DNA of 64,000 nucleotides from assembly GCA_020186115.1 (NCBI GenBank), contig WSYJ01000036.1:1116001-1180000 (forward strand). The letters are read 5' to 3'. The DNA is from Histomonas meleagridis (taxonomy: Eukaryota; Parabasalia; Tritrichomonadida; Dientamoebidae). Below are positions 37,779 to 48,090 of the stretch, in pieces (the stretch's first letter is position 1; the number at the start of each line of letters is the position of its first letter). The notes under the pieces are model-generated. The model did no database searches. It saw nothing but the letters and a program-made list of their open reading frames with translations, and was not told the origin of the DNA. The position numbers were made by a program, and so were the translations under genes.

Positions 37779-38501
37779 TTACAAGCCGAAGTGGAGAGTG
37801 ATCCATCTCTTTCCGCCTTCGAAAGAGAACAACAGAGACAATATGTAAAGAACAATGATTGGCGCTATGAACCGAACGATGTCAAATCGCGTGACGAATG
37901 GAATCACAAGAATGAACGAAACGCAAAGAATGACAAAGTGTACAGAGCCAATCATCAGAATGGTGTTTCCCAAGAAAACGGAGACAAACCATTTAGATGA
38001 GAAATGTGAAAATATTGCATACACAAAAAAGCCAATATCAATGTCAACAATTATTGCAACAAATGCATTACAAAAGACATCAAAGCAAAAACGCCATTCA
38101 ATGTCTTCGTTTGTTGAATGTGGTGATATTGGTGCTTTACCCCATTTGTTAAGACTTTTCCATATGATTGTGGTTATAACAAGACCGACTATAACAAAAT
38201 CAAATATGAGAAAACTGCAAATCGAGCGGATTAATGTCGTAGAAGAGAATGAAGTGAATGGAAGAAAATACCAAATTATTGAAAGAGCTAAAATACATAA
38301 AACTTCTATAATCAGGAATGCCGGATCGTCGCGGTTCCATCTTCCTTTTGCATGTCGATGTGTTGTAATCATTCTCTTAACAGCGGAAGGATGAATATAT
38401 ACATTTGTAAACTGCCAAATTGCAGATTCTCTGTCCATGTGGCTGAATTTAAAGAGCCTTTTGAAATATGATTCATTTTCGAATGAGTATGGAAGCGACA
38501 T
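37779..38501 (-). CDS. UNC50: UNC-50 family Golgi membrane protein
   Basis: 240 residues matching UNC-50 along its length: FKRLFKFSHMDRESAIWQFTN (family LRRLFRFKQMDFEFALWQM), RWNRDDPAFLII (family QWARDDPAFLVL), then about five transmembrane helices, IEWRFCFDVFCNAFVAIIV (family VEWGYAFDVHLNAFYPLLV), and LGNTILMIGSVHF before the last helices. UNC-50/Gmh1 is a conserved Golgi protein linked to Arf-GEF recruitment and receptor trafficking. A GTTAACAATTG motif lies shortly upstream of the ATG. Confidence 0.93.
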   Translation of the reverse strand: MSLPYSFENESYFKRLFKFSHMDRESAIWQFTNVYIHPSAVKRMITTHRHAKGRWNRDDPAFLIIEVLCILALSIIWYFLPFTSFSSTTLIRSICSFLIFDFVIVGLVITTIIWKSLNKWGKAPISPHSTNEDIEWRFCFDVFCNAFVAIIVDIDIGFFVYAIFSHFSSKWFVSVFLGNTILMIGSVHFVILCVSFILVIPFVTRFDIVRFIAPIIVLYILSLLFSFEGGKRWITLHFGL

Positions 38502-38908
38502 TCGAACAATTGTTAACGTTCTCTCTTATTTGATCGGATGAAAGCGGTTGCGTAAACGATTCAATATAGCAAGCAGCATAACAATAGTAAGTTGTCCTCT
38601 TCGGAGAGATTTAGATGCTTTGTTGTCTTGCTTACAAAGATTACAGAAGGTATGCTTATAAAATTTAGGGAAATCACTAAAATAGTAATATTTTTTAAAA
38701 ATCATTAAAATGAATTTTTATTCAATTGATATTATACATCAACATTAAAATGGCGAATAATAGCAAAAAGTTATTTTCTTTATTAGTTTTTTATTTGAAG
38801 CAAAACTACAAATGATTTTGGATAAAAATATTTTATAACTTTCCGTAAACTATTCAATTTTATTATTTGAAAAAGGGTAATTTTTGCCGGTTTTGGCCAC
38901 TCGTTCAA
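38502..38908. other. Divergent intergenic region
   Basis: About 400 bases. Near 38540 is AAGCGGTTGCG and at 38887 CCGGTTTTGGCC, 20 bp upstream of the next ATG. Both resemble Myb-type sites. Confidence 0.45.
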
Positions 38909-40000
38909 ATGGCTGAAGATCCAATAGTTGCCAAATATACTAAGCCTTCCGTTCAATGCTTCCACGGAGGACAATCCTTCCGCTCATGTAAGAACTTTAA
39001 GTGCGATTTCTCTGTAACAACAAATGTTTCTGGTCCACCAAAGAGTGCTGTTGAGGCTTCTTTGAAGGCTCTTGAAGACATTGAGCATTACCCAGAACAA
39101 GACTCATGGGAAGCTCGTTGCCATTTTGCAGACACATGGAAGATTTCACCAGAACAAATTTTACTTGGTAATGGTGCTTCTGAATTCATTGATATCATTC
39201 CAAGGTTATTCCCAAGAGGAACCAAATGGAGGCCCGGACCATGGGGTGCACAATTCATGGAATATGAAAGAGCAGCCACAAATGCAGGTCTCATTAAGGT
39301 TCCATGGGAAGATAACACAGCCCCACTCACAATCATGATCAATCCAAACTCTCCAACAGGAGATTACATTCCATTTGAAGAATTCAGAAAATTGGCACAA
39401 AAAGATGATAAGACAACATTTGTTGTTGATGAGTCTTTCATTTCATGCTATGGTCCTGATTGGATGGATCACTCATTAGCTCACCTTGTCAACGAATTTG
39501 GCGATCGTATCATAATCATATGTTCATGGACAAAAGTTCTTGCATGCCCACTTGTTCGTATTGGTACTGTTGTTTCTACAAAGAGCATTATCAACCGTAT
39601 TGTCAAGTTGCAAGTTCCATGGAGTGTTAATGGACTTGCACAAAAATTCATGATTGCTGCTTTACAAGACAAGACCTTCTTCCAGGACATGTGGAAGCGC
39701 ACTCCAATTCTCAAGCAGAATGAAATCGATCTTGTTAAGGAGGTTGGATTCAAAGTTAATGAAAATGCACCAATTTGGGTTCCATATGTTTATGTAGATA
39801 TGCTCACTGATGAAATTGCGAAAGAAGCCGAGAAAACTGCATTCGAAGCCGGCTATCCGATTCGTCTTTGTGCATCATTTGGTAAACCACATCATGTCCG
39901 TCTTGGAGTCCGAACCAAAGAGCATGCCAAAGGCCTCCAAACTGCATGGCTTTCCAACGAGCATCTCATGCAAATGATTAAGGAGTACAACTCCAAATAA
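38909..40000 (+). CDS. PLP-dependent class I/II aminotransferase (HisC/CobD-like)
   Basis: 363 residues from ATG 38909 (MAEDPIVAKY); the open frame extends further upstream without an ATG. The fold type I signature is clear: HGG near the start, DFSVTTNVSGPP, then LGNGASEFID, the NPNSPTG motif, VVDESFISC, and the PLP lysine in CSWTKVLACPLVRIG. Overall it is closest to histidinol-phosphate aminotransferase/threonine-phosphate decarboxylase proteins, but trichomonads do not make histidine, so the substrate is probably another amino acid. Coding bias toward C-ending codons suggests strong expression. Confidence 0.88.
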   Translation: MAEDPIVAKYTKPSVQCFHGGQSFRSCKNFKCDFSVTTNVSGPPKSAVEASLKALEDIEHYPEQDSWEARCHFADTWKISPEQILLGNGASEFIDIIPRLFPRGTKWRPGPWGAQFMEYERAATNAGLIKVPWEDNTAPLTIMINPNSPTGDYIPFEEFRKLAQKDDKTTFVVDESFISCYGPDWMDHSLAHLVNEFGDRIIIICSWTKVLACPLVRIGTVVSTKSIINRIVKLQVPWSVNGLAQKFMIAALQDKTFFQDMWKRTPILKQNEIDLVKEVGFKVNENAPIWVPYVYVDMLTDEIAKEAEKTAFEAGYPIRLCASFGKPHHVRLGVRTKEHAKGLQTAWLSNEHLMQMIKEYNSK

Positions 40001-40134
40001 ACAAACCACTTTCCAATTTCATTTCACATGTCACCTATAAAAAATTCAATGCAAAACGATGTGTCAGATCTTTACGCCATCAGCCGTCAGGACAACCACC
40101 GGACGGTTGTACACAAAAAGTGTCATTCATAAGT

Positions 40135-40494
40135 ATGGCAATTTCTCGTTATAAAAAGGAGAAAACTTTGGAAGAACGTAAGTTAGAGTCAAAAAACATT
40201 TTGCAAAAATACGTGGGTCACGTCCCAGTTATTGTTGATAAGGATCCAAGATGTAAACTCCCAGATATTGAAAGACAAAAATTTTTGGTTCCTTCTGACC
40301 TTTCAATCGGTCATTTCGTATACGTAGTACGTAAGAGAATCAACCTTCAGCCATCGGATGCTATTTTCCTTTTCGTAAATAAGAAACTTCCATCAACAAA
40401 TTCTTCTATGGGTCAATTATACTGTGACAACAAGGACGAAGATGGCTTTATGTATTGCACATATAGTTCAGATACTGCATATGGTTATAACTAA
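40135..40494 (+). CDS. ATG8: Autophagy protein ATG8
   Basis: 119 residues from ATG 40135 (MAISRYKKEKTLEERKLES). An upstream in-frame GTG at 40120 is in the Initiator region (TCATTCATAAG) and not a likely start. Family blocks are all present: VPVIVDKDPRCKLPDIERQKFLVPSDLSIG, VYVVRKRINLQPSDAIFLFVN, then MGQLYCDNKDEDGFMYCTYS. It ends TAYGYN, so the ATG4 protease should cut after Gly and remove the last two residues before lipidation. ATG8 coats forming autophagosomes. GGACGGTTG lies about 30 bp upstream. Confidence 0.96.
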   Translation: MAISRYKKEKTLEERKLESKNILQKYVGHVPVIVDKDPRCKLPDIERQKFLVPSDLSIGHFVYVVRKRINLQPSDAIFLFVNKKLPSTNSSMGQLYCDNKDEDGFMYCTYSSDTAYGYN

Positions 40495-40686
40495 AACAGT
40501 ATTTAATGGGATTTCAAAATTTTTTGTAAGTTGATTTAATTTTTTTAATCGTAAAGCAATTGGATGTTGAGTAAAGCTAAAGATGAATTATTTTAATTCG
40601 AAAAAATTTGTGTTTCCTAAAATCGATATTTCAAAGGAAGATAACTTGTTGAACGTTTATTTTGGAGCTCCCCTAAATATAACCGA

Positions 40687-40935
40687 ATGGGAGAAAACAT
40701 TAATTACGATATAATTAAACAATGTGTTGAAGGTGATGATAATAGTGTCACGTGTACAGAAAACACACCACGTCTTATAGGGCGCTCAATTGAGCTTTTT
40801 TTGGAAGATATAATTAAAAGAACACAACGCGATAATACATCAGAAATAACACCTCAGGACGTTGTTAATGTTATCGAAAACACTCCAGAATACAAATTCC
40901 TTAAGCCAATTATTCCAGAAATTTTGAATAAATAA
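40687..40935 (+). CDS. Small histone-fold protein (NC2-alpha/CHRAC-like)
   Basis: 82 residues: TPRLIGRSIELFLEDIIKRT, then ITPQDVVNVIENTPEYKFLKPII, which match helices 2 and 3 of the NC2-alpha (DRAP1)/CHRAC/Dpb3 histone-fold type (PVLISRALELFLESL, TTSHLKQCIEL, FDFLKDLV). Such proteins pair with a second histone fold to repress transcription or assist replication. The first helix (INYDIIKQCVEGDDN) is short. A 43-codon open frame at 40583-40714 just overlaps it and has a similar coding look (FVFPKIDISKEDNLL); an N-terminal extension via frameshift cannot be excluded. Confidence 0.75.
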   Translation: MGENINYDIIKQCVEGDDNSVTCTENTPRLIGRSIELFLEDIIKRTQRDNTSEITPQDVVNVIENTPEYKFLKPIIPEILNK

Positions 40936-41085
40936 AAATTACCATTTATATTTATCATTTCTATGGACTTTAATTATTTAGTGGGATTTTTTTTCAAGAG
41001 ATTTGTTTGTTGTTACCAAATTTTTAAGGATTTCCTGCTTGATGAAGGAAAAGAAAAATCCGGCCGTTAAAAAAAACGTTCGTTA

Positions 41086-43161
41086 ATGGAAGGAGAAAAA
41101 GAAAAACAAAATATATCCGATGCACAAAAAACAAACACAAGTTCTCCGCCAATAAAAAGAAACAAATATAAAACAACAGATCTTTCACATGTTCATGATC
41201 ATAAAACAACAAATCCTGGCGCTAGTTTTATTCCGAATGAATTTATTCAGCAAATTCAAACACCTACGCCTTTAAAACCAGGCGCTAGTACTCTCATGAA
41301 AGATGGAAAAACATGGACTACAACAGTTTTTCCAAGTGAAAATGTTAATTCAATATCTGAAATCGAAAATCTTGAAAAATGGCTTAATAAAATGCTTGAA
41401 GAAAATCAAAAAAATACCGAAGACATAGATGAGTTTGCCTACAATGCTAAACATTGGTATACAATAGCGTTTAATGAGCTTTGTAGACAAGTTTCTGTCG
41501 AATGTCCTGAACGTGCGCGACTTCTTCTATCTATTTGGAAACGTTATCAATCTCTTACACAAAGAGTTATGCAACTTCATCAAGAAGAAAAAAATTATCT
41601 TATCAAATCGCATAAGGAAAGAACAGCTTCAGTTAAATCAGAACTAGAAAATTACCAATCACAACTCAAAATCATAACGCAACAATATCATGATGAACAA
41701 GAAAATAGGTCAAATGCAAGAGAGCAAGAAGAAATTAAATTTGCAAATATGCGACGAAGATTAGATCTTCAAATTCGAAACAAGCACAGTCTAATGCTCC
41801 AAATCAAAACTTTACAAAATAAACTTAACGTTCAAGATGAACCACCCCGAAACGACCCGCCCCAACAAAATTCTAAACCAAAAGAAACAGAAGAACCAAC
41901 ATTTGATAAAGAAAAGTTATTAGATCATGCACAACAAGTTCGGCAAAAAGTTAGACAGAAATATGAAAGACTTCCTAATACATTTTTTATGTGTGATGAT
42001 ATTGTTCGTTTTATTGATCAAGAAAGCAAGCCAACAAAAGCTATAAAAGGTATGTTTCCTGCTTTTTTTGGTAATTTGAGTAGTAGTTTTGTTGGTCAAG
42101 AAATGTCAACTGAATGGGCTACAAATGCACTTACATACATTTACTCACATCGTATCATAAAGCTTTGTTCAAGCACAACTCCATTACGGCATTCACCAGA
42201 TCGCCATCACTTTCTTTCTTTTATATATAATCTGTTTTTGACAATCTATAATACACCAGAAATCGCTTCAAAAACACTTTTTAATCTCATTCTAACTTCA
42301 AGAACACTCTCTGCTACAGGGAATCTTCGTTTTACTTTATTCCTTAGGTTCATAAATGCTGAACAACCTTATTTAGATGCTGTTAATCTTGATTTTTATT
42401 GTTTTTGTCTTGCATCATTTTCATCTTCAAATCCAAATAGTAATCAACTTTTTTGGGATGATTTTTCGCAAGATTCTCCTTTGTTTTCTCCTGTTAATCA
42501 AGAACTCGCAAATACATTCGTGAAAAAAGTTTTAAATTTGATATGCTACGATGAAATTGCACAGAAATATTGTGAGGAAATTATCGGCGGGATTGAATTC
42601 AAAGAAGAAACCGTTATTTCAGTGGATCAACTTTTGAACAGTTTACTTGATGTTTTTTCTGATGAAGAAAATCGAAATAAAGAACAAATACATGAAAATT
42701 ATGAGATGGACACGGCACAATATGGAGGGATAGTAACGTTTGGACAATTCCAAACGCTTTCAATGTTTTTATCATCAAGGTTCGATCAAAAATATTTTGT
42801 TCAAATAATGAGGGAAACGTTAACAAATAGCTCATCGAAGTTTGTATCATTTAATGCATTTATTAATGCAATGCATATAAATTCGATGCTCGTTCCATTC
42901 TCATTTGAAAAAATTGGTTATAATCAATCTTTGCATTCAGAAGATTTGTTAGGTTTCATTAAGCAAGAACTCATTTTGCATGAAAAGGAATTCAATGATT
43001 GCGTTGAGCGTGCAAAAAATGCAGACCAATTGTTATCTAAGAAAATGAGAGATGCAATAACAAGGCTAAAGCAATTGATCGAAGCTAAAAGAGCAGGATA
43101 TTCAATCGAAGCTGCACATCGTGAAATTTATGAGTTGATTGCACAATATAATTGTTTATAA
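41086..43161 (+). CDS. Axonemal dynein light-chain domain protein (AXDND1-like)
   Basis: 691 residues. Residues about 70-220 carry the axonemal dynein light-chain (p28/DNALI1) domain: WTTTVFPSE, ENLEKWLNKMLEENQ, YTIAFNELCRQVSVECPERARLLLSIWKRY (family DELIRQVTINCAERGLLLLRV), followed by a coiled coil (YLIKSHKERTASVKSELEN). A second half of about 450 residues is helical with no known domain and ends in a Lys-rich helix. Single-domain DNALI1 proteins have about 260 residues, so this resembles the larger AXDND1 class. A role in inner dynein arms of the flagella is inferred. CGGCCGTTA lies about 20 bp upstream. Confidence 0.8.
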   Translation: MEGEKEKQNISDAQKTNTSSPPIKRNKYKTTDLSHVHDHKTTNPGASFIPNEFIQQIQTPTPLKPGASTLMKDGKTWTTTVFPSENVNSISEIENLEKWLNKMLEENQKNTEDIDEFAYNAKHWYTIAFNELCRQVSVECPERARLLLSIWKRYQSLTQRVMQLHQEEKNYLIKSHKERTASVKSELENYQSQLKIITQQYHDEQENRSNAREQEEIKFANMRRRLDLQIRNKHSLMLQIKTLQNKLNVQDEPPRNDPPQQNSKPKETEEPTFDKEKLLDHAQQVRQKVRQKYERLPNTFFMCDDIVRFIDQESKPTKAIKGMFPAFFGNLSSSFVGQEMSTEWATNALTYIYSHRIIKLCSSTTPLRHSPDRHHFLSFIYNLFLTIYNTPEIASKTLFNLILTSRTLSATGNLRFTLFLRFINAEQPYLDAVNLDFYCFCLASFSSSNPNSNQLFWDDFSQDSPLFSPVNQELANTFVKKVLNLICYDEIAQKYCEEIIGGIEFKEETVISVDQLLNSLLDVFSDEENRNKEQIHENYEMDTAQYGGIVTFGQFQTLSMFLSSRFDQKYFVQIMRETLTNSSSKFVSFNAFINAMHINSMLVPFSFEKIGYNQSLHSEDLLGFIKQELILHEKEFNDCVERAKNADQLLSKKMRDAITRLKQLIEAKRAGYSIEAAHREIYELIAQYNCL

Positions 43162-43249
43162 ATAAATTTTTATTAAAATATAAATATTGTTCATTATGTG
43201 GATTGAATTGAGAATATTCTCAATTTTTAAGCAATCGCTTTTTTTAATC

Positions 43250-43545
43250 ATGTGGAAAATAACAGAACAATTCATGTTCTTTGTTCTATTTTCATTTTCT
43301 TTTGTGCATTCGTATAAACCGAATTTTTATACAGATATTAAAATAAGTCACAAGATGATACATGAGTGATGATGAAAAATCAATATTTTGCTAATAGAAA
43401 TTGTAAAGTAGGAATATACTTTATTGGTCTGTTAAGTTCATATAATAATATTTCTGCTGAAATCACAGAACTTCTTTTAAATTTCAATAAAAATTTTATT
43501 GGATTACTTTCTCTTTTATATTATGATGATGAAAAACAAAAATAA
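43250..43545 (+). pseudogene. Short overlapping frames, possible relic
   Basis: ATG 43250 opens 39 codons with a signal-peptide look (MWKITEQFMFFVLFSF), ending with TGA at 43367-43369; a second frame from ATG 43369 runs 58 codons (CKVGIYFIGLLSSYNN) to 43545. The two could be halves of one frameshifted secreted or lysosomal protein. No family is recognised. Confidence 0.25.
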
Positions 43546-43614
43546 ATTATTTATGCATATATTTTTAAAATACACTAAAAATACAAGATTATTTCCGATT
43601 CACTATCACATATA

Positions 43615-44447
43615 TAGAGGGGTCCAAAAGTCTTTACATCCCACTTTTTCTCGATAACTAAAAGATATTTTAATGAAACTTGTATGATAGTCTTAAATGT
43701 GTAGAATATTTTATCTATATATATATTTTTTCTTATGTGAATGTATAATGAGTTGTGTACGTTTAAAATTTTATACGTCATTTTTTTCCTAAAATGAAAA
43801 CAGAAATTCGAACGGTATTTCATTATTGCTTTTTTCGTGGATTATCAGTTGAAGATACATATAATGAAATGATCATAGCTTATGTCCATAAGGTTCCTCA
43901 ACCCAGAACAATTAAGAAATGGTTCGAGAGATTTGAAAAGAAATCAGAAAGCATCGAAGATTTACCCCGTACGGGGAGACCTGAAAAACATCTATGAATG
44001 AGGTTGTTCTTAAACACATTCATAAGAAGGTATAAGAAAGGAGACCTGTAACTGGTACAAAAGGCTGCATGATTCATATGGACAATGCACCATGTCATAA
44101 CTCCGATAGTGTATCAAATGAAATCAAAAAATATGGATCTGCACGCATGCCACACCCACCCTACTCCCCAGATATTGCTCCTTGTGACTTCTGGTTATTT
44201 GGGTTTATAAAAGAAGCGTTAAAGGGTTACCAGTTCAATGGGGAGGAGACCTTGATTCAAAAAATCGTTCGAATTTTGAGCACGATAAAAAGGTCAACTT
44301 TACAACGAATATATCGCGAATGGTGTCTCCGTCTTGAATGGGTAATTAACAACGGAGGGGAGTACTATAAGAATATCTACATAAAAAAAATTCTAATTAT
44401 TATTTATTCAGAAAAAGGCATGTTGCACGAACTTTTGGACCACCCTA
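43615..44447 (+). mobile_element. Internally deleted mariner element
   Basis: The ends are inverted repeats: TAGAGGGGTCCAAAAGT at the left and, in reverse, TAGGGTGGTCCAAAAGT at the right, each flanked by a TA target duplication (43613-43614, 44448-44449). The left coding part has the mariner N-terminal helix-turn-helix (TIKKWFERFEKKSESIEDLPRTGRP). The right part has the C-terminal catalytic block (HMDNAPCHNS, PHPPYSPDIAPCDFWLFG, then WVINNGGEYY). Between about 44000 and 44065 several hundred bases are missing, including the first catalytic Asp. At 833 bp against about 1.3 kb it cannot encode an active transposase. Confidence 0.92.
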
Positions 44448-44749
44448 TATTCATGTTAACTATATCTGTTATTTATCATTAAAAATCTAGATAAAATACA
44501 AACCACAACGAAAAAGTAATACAAAGTGTTATCAAATATCCATTATACTAAAAGCAATGGAAAAGATTTAAAGAATCAATGAAAGTGATCAAAATGGATA
44601 GGTATAAATATATTTTAGACAAAGATATTAAAATTATCCAGATTCCTAAACATAAAAATTAACATTGGCTTATATAATAAATTAGATATTATAAATTTTG
44701 CTAAAAGTCATCATACCTTATATAAATAATTTGTTTCAAATAATTTCCC
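44448..44749. other. Spacer between mariner remnant and ankyrin array
   Basis: About 300 AT-rich bases; nothing recognised. Confidence 0.5.
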
Positions 44750-47074
44750 TTATTCTAAAAGTAATTTAACTATTTCTGTATGACCATTCCAAGATGCTCT
44801 AATAAGTGCTGTATTAAATAATTTAAATAATTTCCAAATATTATTTTGAAATAGAAAATTATTAAAATAAATTTTAAATAAAATAAATAAATATCTTTAG
44901 CATTAATATCAATTCCTTCTTGTTCAAGAAGTAATTTAACTATTTCTGTATAACCATTTCTAGATGCCCACATAAGTGCTGTATCAAACAACTTAAATAA
45001 TTTCCAAATATTATATTGAAATATCAAATTATTAAAATAAATTTTAAATAAAATAAATAAATATCTTTAGCATTAATATCAATTCCTTCTTGTTCAAGAA
45101 GTAATTTAACTATTTCTGTATGACCATTCCAAGATGCTCTAATAAGTGCTGTATCAAACAACTTAAATAATTTCCAAATATTATTTTGAAAAAATAAATT
45201 ATTAAAATAAATATCAAATAAAACAAAAAAATATCTTTAGCATTAACATTAATTCCTTCTTGTTCAAGAAGTAATTTAACTATTTCTATATGACCATTTC
45301 TAGATGCCCACATAAGTGCTGTATCAAACAACTTAAATAATTTCCAAATATTATTTTGAAATATAAAATTATTAAAATAAATTTTAAATAAAATAAATAA
45401 ATATCTTTAGCATTAATATCAATTCCTTCTTGTTCAAGAAGTAATTGAACTATTTCTGTATAACCATTTTCAGATGCCCACATAAGTGCTGTATCAAACA
45501 ACTTAAATAATTTCCAAATATTATTTTGAAAAAATAAATTATTAAAATAAATATCAAATAAAACAAATAAATACTTTTAGCATTAACATCAATTCCTTCT
45601 TGTTCAAGAAGTAATTTAACTATTTCTGTATAACCATTTTCAGATGCCCACATAAGTGCTGTATCAAACAACTTAAATAATTTCCAAATATTATTTTGAA
45701 ATATAAAATTATTAAAATAAATATCAAATAAAACAAATAAATATCTTTAGCATTAATATCAATTCCTTTTTGTTCAAGAAGTAATTTAACTATTTCTGTT
45801 CGACCATTTGAAGATGCTAAAATAAGTGCTGTTTCAAATAATTTAAATAATTTTCAAATATTATTTTGAAATATAAAATTATTAAAATAAATTATATATA
45901 AAACATATAGATATCTTTAGCATTAACATTAATTCCTTCTTGTTCAAGAAGTAATTTAACAATTTCTGTATGACGTCTTTTTAAAGCACAAATAAGTGCT
46001 GTTTCAAATAATTTAAATAATTTCCAAATATTATTTTGAAATATAAAATTATTAAAATAAATATCAAATAAAACAAAAAAATATCTTTAGCATTAACATT
46101 AATTCCTTCTTGTTCAAGAAGTAATTTAACGATTTCTGTATGACCATATATAGATGCAATCATAAGTGCTGTCCAAAATAATTTAAATAATTTCCAAATA
46201 TTATTTTGAAATATCAAAATAAATTTCAAATAAAACAAATAAATATCTTTAGCATTAATATCAATTCCTCTTTGCTTTAAAATGTATGTAACAAGTTCAA
46301 TATTTCCTGAAAATGAAGCAAAAACCAAAATATCTTCTGGAAGTTGATTATTTTTAAGGAAATATTTTACAAGAAAAATATTTCCAATTTTTGCTGCTTC
46401 ATTAATGATATTTTCATTAATTTTCATTCCTCCTTTTTCTAAATATGTAAAAATTTCATAATTAAAATATGAAACACATATTTTTCCTAATTCTTTTAAA
46501 TTATTATTATCTTCAATTTTATTTTCATAAAGATAATAAAAAATATCATTTCGATGAAATTCAATTGCTGTTTTATATGCATCTTTAAATGATGAATGAT
46601 TTTGTTCACATAAATGAATAATTTCTTCATTTCCACCTGCAACTGCATATTTACCTGTGTTATCTATTTTAGAATCATTCATAAGTAAATATTTAAAACA
46701 TTTAACTGATCCAAAAAATGCTGCATAATCAATTAGTGTAACATTCCAATTGTTAATAAATGAACATCTTTCATAAATTGATTTTGGAATAATTTGATTA
46801 TAATCGAATTCATTTTGTGATGATATTTCTTGTAGTTTTTCTATTTCATCATTTCGAATTATTTTTGCAATTTCATTTGGATTAACTCCTTCTTTAATTA
46901 ATTGCTTATGAAGTGCAAAATCATTCTTCGAAAGCAAAATTTGCTGAGAATAATATTTGATGATTGAGGAAAATTATCTATATTCAAACCAAAGATTATG
47001 TTCTTGAGCGTTGTAAATGTTTCCCATTCGTTTTGAGATTTCTGGTTTGTTGTTGCAGTTTGCTTTTGATTCAT
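44750..47074 (-). pseudogene. Ankyrin/DUF3447-type gene with interrupted repeats
   Basis: Read on the minus strand, ATG 47074 (MNQKQTATTNQKSQNEWE, with AACGGATA and TTCAAA just upstream) leads into the DUF3447-like N-terminal domain after one frameshift near 46990, seen again as LLSKNDFALHKQLIKEGVNPNE from 46937. Ankyrin units then run to a stop at 44750-44752. Ten units are recognisable, each with sound ankyrin sequence (TALMWASRNGHIEIVKLLLE). Most are separated by AT-rich inserts that shift the frame by 2, so no continuous protein can be read unless the inserts are removed from the RNA. As read directly, translation from 46937 would end after two units. Whether it is dead or processed is the open question. 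Confidence 0.75.
44770..46260 (-). repeat. 170-bp tandem array of ankyrin unit plus AT-rich insert
   Basis: The landmark CATTAA(T/C)AT on the plus strand recurs at 44901, 45071, 45241, 45411, 45581, 45751, 45921 and 46091, exactly 170 bp apart, then at 46253 (162 bp). Each unit has about 102 bp of ankyrin code and a ~68-bp insert between Lys-Asp and Thr-Ala-Leu. The insert includes a conserved ATATTTGGAAATTATTTAA. The short unit lacks 8 bases of the insert, not of the ankyrin code. Confidence 0.95.
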
Positions 47075-48090
47075 TTTGAACGGATACTAGTAATGGCACT
47101 TTTTGAGCTTTGCTCAAAAAGTGTTCCCTCCATCTAACTAACTTATTTATAAAATTATTATTGAGAAAATAAATTGATTTAATTTTAATATTAATTAATG
47201 ATGTAATTTACATTTTTATTTCATTAACTTCGAGAAAACAATAACTAAGAAAATAATATTTATAATTTAAAAAACATGAATATTTCAACTACAGATTACA
47301 AACAGAATAAAAAATAATAACAAAATAATAGAAATGATTGAAGTTAATATCTGAAAAATAATTTAGATCAATATCCTATAGGATAATGAAGGAAAAAAAT
47401 TAATATAGGAAGCCGCTCCGATAGATGAAATTGAATAATTGTAATTACGGTTAGAGTGTCAAATTATGAAAATAGAAACATATTTATTAAGGACGATTCT
47501 TGTATATTATCACATGGGTTAACAAAATTTATGTTATTTTTGAGATTACATTCCTTTTTAATTAAATATAAAAAAATTCCTTTTATAAAATTTTACATAA
47601 CTTTGTTGAAATATACAAGAACTAATGTAGATCATATTTATGAATAAATAAACTGCAAAAATTAATTTTTGATGGAAATACAAAGTGATCAATTACGAGA
47701 AGGAAAAATTAAAAATTGAATATTTTCATCTAAAACAAACACACTTAAAATATGGATTTATGTAATGTATCATTTATTTCAAGTCTTGAAAAGGCATTAA
47801 GAAAAACGAATTTTTATGATTTTAAAGTACAATTTTCGACCGTTTATTTATCCGAGCGTAAATATAAAAATATAGAACTTTTTCTTTGTGGGAATCAAAT
47901 TGGCAAGAAGAATTTCAAGAAAATTAATTTATATTATAAAAATCATGACCTGTAAATATCAAAACAAAATTCTCAATTATATAAATAATAATTGAAACTT
48001 CTTGATTTCTTTGAGTTTCAAACAAACACGAAAACATTTTTTTTGACAGTTTTAACTAATTTAAGTTCAAAATTTGCTTGAATTTTTGCA
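47075..48090. other. Intergenic region
   Basis: About 1 kb of very AT-rich DNA. Two weak open frames (47456-47647 and 47752-47955) have no recognisable product and biased composition; I do not call them. Near 47400 is the GC-rich AGCCGCTCCG. Confidence 0.4.

Noticed and set aside
37791-38394. Plus-strand frames over UNC-50
   Set aside because: UNC-50 homology on the minus strand covers the full length.
44820-46240. GT-AG introns in the ankyrin inserts
   Set aside because: No GT occurs at the left side of the inserts on the coding strand, and neither GTAYGT nor ACTAACACACAG is present. A canonical trichomonad intron is therefore excluded; an unusual one is kept as a hypothesis.
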